Positions 50,033 through 60,279 of a stretch of 64,000 nt of DNA are shown here, in pieces. Positions within the stretch are counted from its first letter, which is position 1. Each line of letters begins with the position of its first letter. The notes under the pieces are model-generated. The model did no database searches. It was not told the origin of the DNA and saw only the letters and a program-made list of their open reading frames with translations. Location: the NCBI GenBank assembly GCA_013398295.1, contig VZSF01001054.1, positions 248,001 through 312,000 on the forward strand. The letters are read 5' to 3'. Source of the stretch: Chionis minor (taxonomy: Eukaryota; Chordata; Aves; Charadriiformes; Chionididae). A program made the position numbers and the translations under genes.

Positions 50033-53000
50033 TCATTCTAAGCAAGTAGAGATTAGAGGTCTTTCCAAGTTTTGGATCAGTTCCACATTTCTTGCAATTT
50101 AACACTTCGCATGCAGAGTACCCAAACATGAGCTCCAGAGATGCAGTGAAGTAAACGGTGGAGAATCTTTACATAACAACTTCAACCACACAGATTTATA
50201 GAAATACACAGAACTGTACATGCTGTTCAGTCTTGAAAGGAAAAAACAAAGCAATGTGAAAAGCCTCTAGTGCTGTCATATAACCTTGAATCATTTTGAC
50301 TTTATGACTATCTCATATTTATTTTTCGGTTGCAACATCTCAGCCAAACTATTTGAAGCTGATGTTCTGGGTTTTTTCCATCATCTTATTTCTCATAAAT
50401 GTGGAACAATTATCAGTAAAGTGAACCCTTTCAGCGGCATCTATACAGATTTAAGTAGTTATCAGAGAAAGAAAACTACTCCATTTCCATTATTAAAGTA
50501 AACTCTAGTGGTTTTTTCCAATACACAGTTCATTCAATTGAGACAGCTTCTAGTCAACATATTATGGACATAATCCTGATTTCTATCAGTAACTTGAACG
50601 TGCCCCTTATGATGGCAGAACCTGTAGGAATTGTCCATGGAAACTTACAGTTAGAAATGTTAGAAGATTTCCAATTGCTTGTAGAAATTAGTACAAAGTA
50701 TGCAATGTGGACTTCTGGGAGCAACTCCTTTCAACTGATCTTTGTTTAACCTTGCATGTAATGATTCTAGAGAACTATATGTATCCAAGGGCAGGCTTTC
50801 ACTCCTCACTCTCTCCCCCTCATTAAGATTCAGATGTAGGCACGTATTAGCAGATAAATGACTGATGAGAACACATGTTGCCATATGCTAAACAAGAATA
50901 TAGTTGTCCCTAATTCCAGCACCAGTGTTACACTCTGACACCAACAATGCCATTCTGCTACATGACAGCAGATGTTCGGAGCCTTAGAGGTTGGCTTCCC
51001 AGTGAGGGAGAAAGCAATGACATAAAAACTGACTGAACTCTTAACTGTTATTTACTAAATTTACACATATACAGAGACTCTGCGCCTAGTCATAGAACAA
51101 GCAGGGCAACCACAGCTCCAAAAAATACTGAAAATGCATCTTGACACCTGCACTAATAGTATTTCATTTTTAGTTTTGCAGACAGAAAATAAGCTCCTAA
51201 CTCTAATTCAGAAAAGCTGACAAACTTTATAAAAAAATGACCCAAACTTATCAATAAGTGTTGAGATTTTCTACAAAACCAAAAAAAGACGACCTCTTGT
51301 AAACACACCTCCCCATGAATTCTCAGGTGCCTGATACTAATTCATGCTAGTTCTTTGGAATAAAAACAGCATGAAACAAATGGTGCAGCTGGAGAGAACT
51401 CAGAGAAAAACTAAGAAAAAAATCAGTGAAAAATCTCTTGATGCGAAAGACAGACGTATACTCCTAGTTTATCATATTCTGGGCTTTTTTCATCATCTTG
51501 CTGTCTTCACACTTAATAGCTAAATCCACTGGTTTATGTTTAAGTTGTTTAAGACAACTTGATTAAATTAATTAAGAATAAACTTAATGCCAGAAGTTAA
51601 AACACAAAGAGGACATCTAAGCAAGAATATCTCAGAATATGGATAAATATTTCAATCAGTCAAAATTACGTATATATTTGCAAACCCTATTGGAAAGATA
51701 CAATTTAAAGGATGGGCTTTAACAGTTTCCAGGTCTGAGCATCTAACCTGATCTCCAAAGAAGAATGTGGATCTTTGCCTCTGCTCAAGAAGAACGACAG
51801 CTCTTAACATCTGGAAATCAACCATGGAATATGCCAGGCTGTAGATAAATGAGTTGCAGTCTGAACACACAAGTACAAAAATTTTGGCATTTGTGCCTCA
51901 ACTTCTCTCTGTTGTAAGTGTTCCCTATTATCTTATTTATTTGTCATAAGAACTCATGATGTGCAAACAAGTTAAATATGGCTATAGCTGAATGACTGCT
52001 GAATCTCAAGGTAAAGAAATGTCCAGCTTGCTGCTTATAACATAGGGAGCAAATGAAAGCATGCGGTTTTAAGTAGTTTATTGCAACAAGGTTTTCTGCA
52101 ATATGACTGCAGTGAAAGCTGGATTGTGAGCACAGTGTTTTAGGTAGGTTTGTTTTTTTGCTCTTGGATAGGATCTAAATCCACTGGGAAAACCTGGGAC
52201 CCAGTTTCTAGGACTACAAGCAGAAAACAAAAGAATCCAAGTCCATGAAAAGCAGAGACAGTAAGGAGCTTGTGTTTAGACTGGAAGGTTTTATGCTATT
52301 TCAAGTCATTTTGTACAAACTATATGAGGAATCCAGCACAACTTATACAGTAAATTATTTTATATATATTTAATCTGAAATTTCTTCCAGGAAAGCACAA
52401 ACCCCCCAGCTGTTTATAATTTAGTTATGTTTTATTTAAAGAATAGTAATGAAATATGAAGTTGTCTCGAAAAGGTAATAATAAAAAGAACCTTAGAATG
52501 ATACCCACTTGTTAATCTCTCCAGTGCAATTTTAAAATATTTTGCATAAAAACAATACGCTGATACTCCATATAATTTTTACCATATATTTTCATATAAA
52601 TGCTTCTTAATTTAGCCATGTTTTTAAATTATTTTTTTTGAAAATATTTTGATTATCATTCTTCTCAAAGATAAAACAAATATTAAAATACTGACATTCC
52701 TCCTGGGACAGAAATTTCACTTTCTCAGCAGCTCTAGATTTCATACATCTGATATCCACACACTTCCAATTTGTATAAATAAAGCATACAGAATATTTTA
52801 GATTTCTTATCTTTTTCCTCTTCAGCCTCCTATTTTTTTCTGGTAAACAAACAAATTTTAAAAAGCTCATGTATCCCAAGTATAACACCAAAACCATGAA
52901 AGCAAAACTGATCAAGAAAAATACTGAAAAGTAACATTCAACAAAGACAGAAAAGTGAAAGTCTCCTGCTCTGAAGATATGAGACAAGTAGGACCTGAAA

Positions 53001-53193
53001 CCAGGAGCAGAAATTACCTTAACCCACTCAGGGAGTCCCAGCAAGCGCAGCGTTGCTCACTGGCACAGCGATGTGGCACTGGCCTGCATGTGACAACGGG
53101 AAGGAATTCATACTATGTTTTACTGGGAGTCCTCTCAGACGTCCTTTTTAAAAACTATAGCTGGCAAGAATGGAGAGACAAACACAATCATTC

Positions 53194-53527
53194 TGTCCTG
53201 GTTTGGCTTCAGCCAGCGACAAAGAACCAGGCAGCTGCTCGCTCAGCCCTCAAAGCAGTGAGGGAGACTTGGAAAGGAAAGGCAAAACTCGTGGGTTGAG
53301 ATAAAAACAGTTTAACAGAGCAGCAAAGGGAATGGAAAACCAACAGCAATACCACTGGCGGAGGGATGGACAAACAGGGTCACCTCCCACCGACCCGCCC
53401 TGGGAAGCCGCAGCCCGCTCCCAAGCAGCAACTTCCAAACTGATCCCCCTGGCAAGCCCCCACCTAAGTCCTGGGCATGGCGTCATGTGGCATGGATTAA
53501 CCCTGTACCCGCCTGAACCACATCACA
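53194..53527 (-). mobile_element. Solo LTR, internally deleted, related to the one at 35444
   Basis: On the minus strand it begins TGTGATGTGGTTCAGGC and ends CAAACCAGGACA, giving TG...CA ends and 334 bp. A 34-base block (53284-53317) matches 35544-35577 of the first LTR with three differences, placing both in related families. It is far shorter than the first LTR: after the first 35 bases or so it passes straight to the 'catgacgccatgcccagg' region near the promoter, so most of U3 appears deleted. The TATA-like and ATTAAA signals seen in the first copy are altered here (GTTAAA at the poly(A) site). No internal retroviral genes and no clear target-site duplication adjoin it. The boundary near 53527 is the less certain one. 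Confidence 0.7.
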
Positions 53528-53720
53528 CTTAGTTACTTTGCTAATGTTCCTACAAGTAACGTAAAAGGCTCTGCCAGCCTGTGCGTCACCCCAGGCCAGC
53601 ACGGTGGGGAAAGACCCTTCTGCCCAACGCCGAGTGACCCGCCTGGCTGAGAAACCACCCCACTGTGCAGCTGCAAACTGCTTCAGCAACCGTCTCTTTA
53701 ACGACATGCTTCCACCTCTT
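53528..53720. other. Unexplained GC-rich patch beside the LTR
   Basis: This segment is richer in C+G and CpG than the AT-rich DNA after 53720, and abuts the LTR. A minus-strand frame starting at 53707 is open for 74 codons and runs into the LTR, but I recognise no domain. It may be part of the retroviral insertion, an older GC-rich repeat or a small CpG cluster; none is established. Confidence 0.3.
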
Positions 53721-56700
53721 TATTAACTATTGTTATTATCAATCATTTCTGAGAACTGTTATTGTGACAATTATATAGGATTTGTATACCAATCCTCTGC
53801 TGTTACACATCGGTGACATTCTTCTGTTTCATACTAGCCTGGCTGTTGCCTCAGTGGCTAGATACTGTGCTGTCATGCAAAGAGTAAAGCACAAATCTAA
53901 GCTCATGTTGCTTTATCCACAGCAGGAATTATACCATAGGAGCTCAGGCTACTTTGGGAATACCAGGGCAAGCAAGGTCTGTAATATCTTCTTCAAAGAT
54001 GACAATCTTTGTGTTACAAAAAAATGAAATCTGCTCTATTAATTACACTCTTCTGCAGCTCTTCATCTTACAGGCCTGCATCCTCAAAGGTATTTCATTA
54101 TCTCTGCAGCCAAGAAAGGTTCAGCATCTGGTACCCAGCTTCCCGCTGACAAAAGACCTTCCGGTCGTTGCAGAGCGGCTTTCTGCCAGCAAAGGTAACC
54201 ACAAACTTTAAGTTGTTGCTACCGAGTGTCACAGTGACTCTTCAGTTCTGCGATGGTTCTCTTACCGCTCCATGCACCTTCACAATGCACTCAAATGATG
54301 CTCTGCAAAACCGCAGCTGGCGGCGGTGCCACAGCCCAGAGGTCAGGGCTTCGTTCTGCCCGCGGATCCCATCAATGTCAGTCTGGTTACAGGGAATGTA
54401 ATTCTGAGTTTCAGCTCATGTAGCTATCTGCGGGTTCACGATGCTTTTTTTCAAAACTGCAAGTTTTGAAATAGTAAGTTATAGTTTCTTCTAACACAAA
54501 CATGCAGTCTGACACTTGATTTGCTCTCTGGAGAGAGATCCCAAGCTACAGCCAGATGGCTGTGAGGCTCCTGCTAGGCCTGAATCATGCTGGCCAATTT
54601 ATAAGAATTGGAGACATTTCACAGTCTCTGGGGTTAAAATTTGATATGAAAAATATAACTGGATCAGCTAGTGACAGCATCTTTTTATATTTTATTGCAT
54701 TGTGGTTCTAATAGCATTAGAAGATATTGCACTCAATTACTCAAAAGTGAGAAAATTTCAGTATGAACACTTTTGTACACAGCAGAAAGTGCTTGGAGTA
54801 ACTAAGAGGTATTAATGTGTAGGAAATCTGAGTTGAATACACTTGGTAAGCTGCTGTGGAAGAAGAGTTCTCCTTTTTTCCCCTGCTGCTAGTGAGTGAT
54901 GAACGTGATTATTTTACTGAGAATAGGGGAGAAAATGGAAACTAAGCAAACAACTGCAGTTCTAGAATTTCTGCTTCATAAATTATGCCGATAAGGAAAA
55001 TGTAGCTTGGTGATTTTACAATGCTTGCGTTTCAAATTGAATTGAAATAAGTAAAAGTGCTTTGTGTGCATTGCAGAGCACTTTCAGGAGGCTGTATCCT
55101 GCCTCTCATGATGCAGTATCTTTTAATGAAAGAGGTGTTTGGGTTTTTCACTAATGTGATGCATTTTATCTAGAAGATCTTATGCTGCACAGGAATAGGA
55201 AATTAGTAATTGAGCATCATGGTCTTTTTAGTCACTTATCCTCACAGTGATATTTGAAAAATAAAATTACTTTAAAAGCTTTCTGATTTTATCTTCTTTA
55301 AAATTTTCCTTTGCTCCAACACCTCCCCAGAAGCCCAAGTTTATTATCAATCACAAATGCACACATAAAAGCTTCTGCCTAAACTCAGCATGCCTTGGAT
55401 CCTTTTCACTGAAGAGCACAGTAAGAAAAGCTGACCAGAAAAGATGCAGTTGTGAATTCACGTCAGAAGATCTGCCTTTTGCATGTAAATATAGAAAATT
55501 CCTGTCTCCCTTATTTCTGAAAAATTACCATAAACATCCTACTTTTTAATTTAAATCTGAATTGTTTGCTGCTTTCCATGACAAAGCTACTACATATACT
55601 AGCAACATGCACCATGCTGTTAATGTCTTCGAGGCCACCACTTTACCATTTGATGATAAAACACTGATCAGTTTTTAAAGGCAGCTGTACATTCTCAGAA
55701 ATGGGCCTAAAAATGTGTGCCTGAAACTAAGCAAATCTTTCAGAGAATTCTTTTGTTAATCGTGCAGATATGAATGCTGCCTTCTGTTGCATTCAGACAC
55801 CCAAACCTACAGTCGTTATTTAACCAACAAATTGCTTGTTTTGGTTTGTACATGCAGGATACTTTTCCTTCCTAAATGTATGTAAAATGCCCTATTTAAT
55901 CTCCATTTATTTGCCTGGTTTCTCCAAATATGAGTTAGCTGCAGCACACCACTTATTTCACAAATGAGATTTCATCTTTTGCTCCTGTGCTCCTGTACTG
56001 GTACAACTTCTCTGCCTTGTGAGATACTGCCATACATTTGCATTATATGCCAAAAATGTCTTCTTTTAGTCACACAACGGCCCTTTTGGAAAAAACCACT
56101 GGAAATAACGCAACGCTACTATACCAGTTTCAGATTTTCCTAGTTGGAATTTAGAAATACAGAAACATCAACAGTAACACAAAATTCCTTACCAGAGTAA
56201 CAGTAATAAACTCTGCCTCTTAAAAATTTCAAGCGTTAGTCTTTCTGTAGTTTTAAAAATTTACAGCACTGTGATTTACATCCCAGTATATTTTTAACAT
56301 CGAAAGAAAAGATCTCAGATCAAAAAAATATGAGTTGCTGATGATTAATCTTAAATGAAAAGATTTTTAAACTTCAAATTCTATTAAAAATTAGCAAAGA
56401 AATTACTTGCATATAAAATATTTCCTGTCAATCTCCAGTGTAATTCTCATATTAATTTAAGAAAATAGAGATTTGACTTTCAGATTTTATAATATTTTCT
56501 GTAAGATTTCAAAAAATGTTTTCTTGTCAAAGTAACAAATTGAAATTTATTCACTGGATATATTTACCTTGAAAACTTTCATTGTTTCTGAAGGAAAACT
56601 GTAATTGGAAATTGTTCTTCCTGATACTTCTACCAACATTGAGCCTAACTAATTTTGTGGATTCTAAGAGTTTCAGAGTCATGGCTTAAAGTCTGACTGG

Positions 56701-57339
56701 AAGACCTTTGAAAGTCCTCCTAAGGGAATACTTATTGATTCAATCAAAGGGTATCAAATGCTAAGAAATTGAGCACACTTTTTATGTACATCTCACAAAC
56801 ATAATGTTACTTCTTTTGGATGTCTGTAAGAGAAAATACCATTTAAATGTAAAATTATAATGAACTGAAGTTATAATGAAAAATTAAAATGAGTTAATAC
56901 TGTGCTGAATAAAGACTCATGAGACACACGTCTCACTTTCATTATAGTTTAACATGACTATTACTTTTATTTAAGACTCAACTTGATTAACTCAATTGCC
57001 ACTCTAATTCTAATATTTTTATTTTTCACTCATGTTAAACAAAAAACATGCAGGATACCCTCATGCACCATGATCAAATAAGAATCTTCCCTTTAAATAT
57101 ACAGAATTTTGTTAATTTTCCAGTTATTTAAAATTATAGTGTAGCTATATAACAGAGATGATGGTGAAACACAGCTGATAAATGCTACTAGTCTTGTGAC
57201 TGCTGCCCATACAGAAGCTTGAAGTCAAATGGTTGAAGTGTCAACGCCGATGCCAAGAATTAGCGTTTGGCAGAGATGGAAATTTGACTCAGGGATACAT
57301 TCCTAAGGGAAAAATAAATACTAAATTGAACGTCACAGC

Positions 57340-57358
57340 CGTTGCTGCTGTAGCAACG
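57340..57358. repeat. Short perfect inverted repeat CGTTGCT-5-AGCAACG
   Basis: Seven-base arms separated by GCTGT. The arms contain GTTGCT and AGCAAC, which match RFX half-sites in inverted orientation, but the five-base spacer is longer than the usual X-box spacer. It may be a weak RFX site or chance. Confidence 0.35.
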
Positions 57359-58697
57359 CCCTGTGGGTAGCCTCAGGAAATGTCAGTGGGGTAGATCCTT
57401 GCCTGAGAATCTGTGAGTGGGAAGAAGCTCAGGCTTCTTTCTTGGGACAGGAAAGAAATGGAGGAGTATTGGCTTACAGGCATGTTTTGACTTTCCTCCC
57501 AGCATCAGAGAGGCCATGTATAGGTGCTCTGTGTCAGTGACTCAGAAGGCAGGGACAGCTACTTTCTCCACAGCTTTTGTGGACTGTATGTTAGGTTGAT
57601 GAGATATAAATTAAGATGGGTTGGACCTCTACCATTACTAAACTGTCATTAATTCAGAGACCCGTTTTCAACAGAGAGGAAGAATGAAAGACGGAGAGAT
57701 ATGGACAGAGATAGGAAATACCAAAGTATTTACTTCAAAGACAACTCTATCACAAATGATTATTCAGGTTTACCCAAATGGACACACATAATCCCTCTGT
57801 ACCATTTCTCGCCATCATATGCAGAGCATTTATTTACTCGTTCTAATTAAACTTGTTTTAGAAATTCATTCAGTTCTAGTCACAGCAATGCAAGAAATAA
57901 CCACAATAGATTTTTAGGAAAGGCTTTTACTCTAAAACATTTCTAGATTGTTCATCTCAGATAGCATTCTTAGCATGGGAAGTAGTCAAACAGCATAAGG
58001 AAAATGAGATACACAACAATAAAGTAAGTCTTGCTTTTCTGCAATGGTAACACTAGCTGGTTCTAACTATCTGAAGAAAGAAACACTGGGGTCGCTTATT
58101 TTGGAGCATTGTCTTTACTAAGACATATTGGAACAGATGTCCGTGGTTCCAGTGAGACTAATGCCAGAAGCTGACTCATTTTGCTTAACCCTTTAGATAT
58201 AAGTTTATTATATGCATGTAAATGACTTTGACTTGACGTGGAAATAAATCTCAAGTTGGTTTTACTGAGATCTAGATTATTAACTGCAATGTACATTGTT
58301 CTTTTTCATAGACTTAGCACAGCAGAGTAAATTTTAATTGTGATGCTTAGGGATTTTCATTAGCAGTGAAACCCTTTGTGCGCTGAAATGAGAGTATTCC
58401 CTAGAGAGTGCAGAAGCAAGTGAGAGAGAATGTGTAATGAACTGAGCTCAACAAAATGAAGGTCAGAGCCAACATTCATGCAGAAAAGAGGTCACCTTAG
58501 GAAGCTGCATTATTAAACATGACCTGGAATATATACACCTTGACAAGCAGCAGGAGGAAATCGCTGCTTAGTCCAGATACAATCAAATGATAAAGTGTAG
58601 GTGGATTTGCAAGCCAAAATACATCTTAAGAACAGGAATTTACTGATTTGCAAAACAGCGTATGACTTTATTGGCCAGATTCTTGGCTCATATGACT

Positions 58698-58719
58698 ACC
58701 AGTACCAATTTGTACTGGT
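58698..58719. repeat. Short perfect inverted repeat ACCAGTAC-6-GTACTGGT
   Basis: Eight-base perfect arms with a CAATTT loop. A longer stem is not seen on either side, so it does not look like a microRNA precursor. The surrounding 'ggccagattcttggctcat' resembles text of an old palindromic amniote repeat. Confidence 0.6.
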
Positions 58720-59274
58720 TTGAAACTGACACAAAGGATTTTTAAGAAATGCAGATGTGTAAAGGATTTTGTCTCAGTGGTCAAATGGAACTCAGCAGAG
58801 CTATTGCTACAGAATTTACAGAAGGGAGAATTACAGCTTTACGTTGCATCAGAGTAAGAAACATGTAAAATTTAAGTGAAATTCATCTTGAGAATGAACT
58901 AAAAAACAACGGGGGGAAAAAAATCTCCTCAGACAAACATCATCATGTGGACAAAAGTGGACAGAAACAAACTGGATGATGAAAACCAATCAGCACCACA
59001 GGAGTTTCCCCTGGGAGAGACAAAATATGGTAAGTACACTCTGAACAGCATGGGTACTGAGAGCTGTGAGCAGAAGAAAGCAGGCAAATTATCAGAGAGA
59101 AATGACTGACAGAGGGCCTTGTGTTTATAACTAGCAACACCATGCCTTGTACAGTTCAGCTACAAGTCCAGCAAGATGATAAAAGTTTAATAATTGCCTG
59201 AGTTTTTGTAAAGCAGCAGAGGCCACACTGAGCTCTCACAGGTATCTGATGTTTGACAGCACAGTATTCTGTTT

Positions 59275-60279
59275 CTGGATGGCTGGGCCCAAAGAGTGGT
59301 GGTGAATGGTGTTACATCCAGTTGGTGGCCAGTCACAAGTGGTGTTCCCCAGGGCTCACTATTGGGGCCTATTCTCTTTAGTATCTTTATCAACAACCTG
59401 GACAAAGGGATCAAGTGCACCCTCCGAAAGTTTGCAGAGGACACCAAGTTGGGCGGGGTGTTGATCTGCTTGAGGGTAGGTCCAGAGGGATCTGGACAAG
59501 CTGGATTGATGGGCCAAAGCCAATGGTGTGAGGTTCAGCAAGGCCAAGTGCTGGGTCCTGCACTTGGGTCACAACAACCCCATGAAGCGCTACAGGCTTG
59601 GGGAAGGGTGGCTGGAAAGCTGCACAGCAGAAAAGGAGCTAGGGGTGTTGGTCAACAGCTGGCTGAATAGGAGCCAGCAGAGTACCCAGGTGGCCAACAG
59701 CATCCTGGCTTGTGTCAGAAACAGTGTGGCCAGCAGGACGAGGGAAGTGATCATCCCCCTGTACTTGGCACTGGTGAGGCTGCACCTTGAATGTTGTGTT
59801 CAGTTTTGGGCCCCTCACTACAAGAAAGACACTGAGGTACTGGAGTGTGTCCAGAGAAGGGCAACAAAGGTGGTGAAGGGTCTATAGAACAAGCCTTATG
59901 AGGAGCAGCTGAGGGAAATGGGGTGGTTTAGTCTGGAGAAGAGGAGGCTGAGGGGAGACCTTACCACTCTCTACAACTACCTGAAAGGAGGTGGTGGCGA
60001 GGTGGGGATCGGTCTCTTCTCCCAAGTAACAAGCGACAGGACAAGAGGAAATGGCCTCAAGTTGTGCCAGGGGAGGTTTAGGTTGGATATTAGGAAAAAC
60101 TTTACCGAAAGGGTTATCAAGCATTGGAACAGGCTGCCCAGGCAGGTGGTGGAATCACCGTCCCTGGAGATATTTAAAAGACGTGGTTTAGTGGTAGGCT
60201 TGGCAGTGTTAGCTTTACAGTTGGACTCAATGATCTTAAAGGTCTTTTCCAACCTAATTGGTTCTGTGATTATGTGATT
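59275..60279 (+). mobile_element. CR1 LINE, 5'-truncated 3' copy
   Basis: This is the clearest element in the window: about 1 kb of an avian CR1 non-LTR retrotransposon, ending with the typical TCTTTTCCAACCTAATTGG run into GTTCTGTGATTATGTGATT. 5' truncation is normal for CR1, which integrates by target-primed reverse transcription and makes little or no target duplication. Compared with my memory of avian CR1 it is moderately diverged and probably of a subfamily active in neoavian history. The 3' coding tail has lost roughly 22 bases near 60185 relative to the remembered consensus. The 5' boundary is approximate, since flanking and element sequence blend around 59265-59285. Confidence 0.95.
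59281..60277 (+). pseudogene. CR1 ORF2 remnant: reverse transcriptase end and C-terminal region
   Basis: The frame covers the end of the reverse transcriptase domain and the conserved C-terminal region of CR1 ORF2. In order one can read the [11 protein letters not shown] motif, INNLDKG, the active-site segment [10 protein letters not shown], then after frame changes [34 protein letters not shown], and [12 protein letters not shown] with [11 protein letters not shown]. The catalytic Asp pair (usually A-D-D) reads A-E-D, codon 59437-59439. The frame shifts near 59455 and again near 59480, consistent with small deletions of one and about seven bases. Stops occur at 59507-59509 (TGA) and 59885-59887 (TAG). 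There is no endonuclease domain because of 5' truncation. The copy cannot encode a working enzyme. Confidence 0.9.

Larger units (their letters stand above)
41053..53193. other. Long non-coding stretch, no gene recognised
   Basis: About 12 kb without a supportable exon or RNA gene. It holds a pyrimidine-rich tract (42711-42746), a poly-A run (50017-50032) and possible ancient repeat traces (41115-41160, 43200-43345, 46010-46185). The longest frame, 52607-53044 on the minus strand (145 codons), is discussed as a finding but is not supported as a gene. Confidence 0.5.
53721..59274. other. Non-coding stretch, strongly AT-rich in part
   Basis: No gene recognised. About 56200-57130 is notably AT-rich with no open frame of interest. 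Two short perfect inverted repeats occur: CGTTGCT/AGCAACG at 57340-57358 and ACCAGTAC/GTACTGGT at 58698-58719. Frames are at most 85 codons and show no domain. Confidence 0.55.

Noticed and set aside
58698..58719. Inverted repeat considered as a microRNA or terminator hairpin
   Set aside because: The stem is only eight bases and does not extend; this is not a bacterial sequence.
58990..59012. TCAGCACCACAGGAG, resembling the left half of an RE1/NRSF site
   Set aside because: The right half-site (GGACAGCGCC type) is absent.
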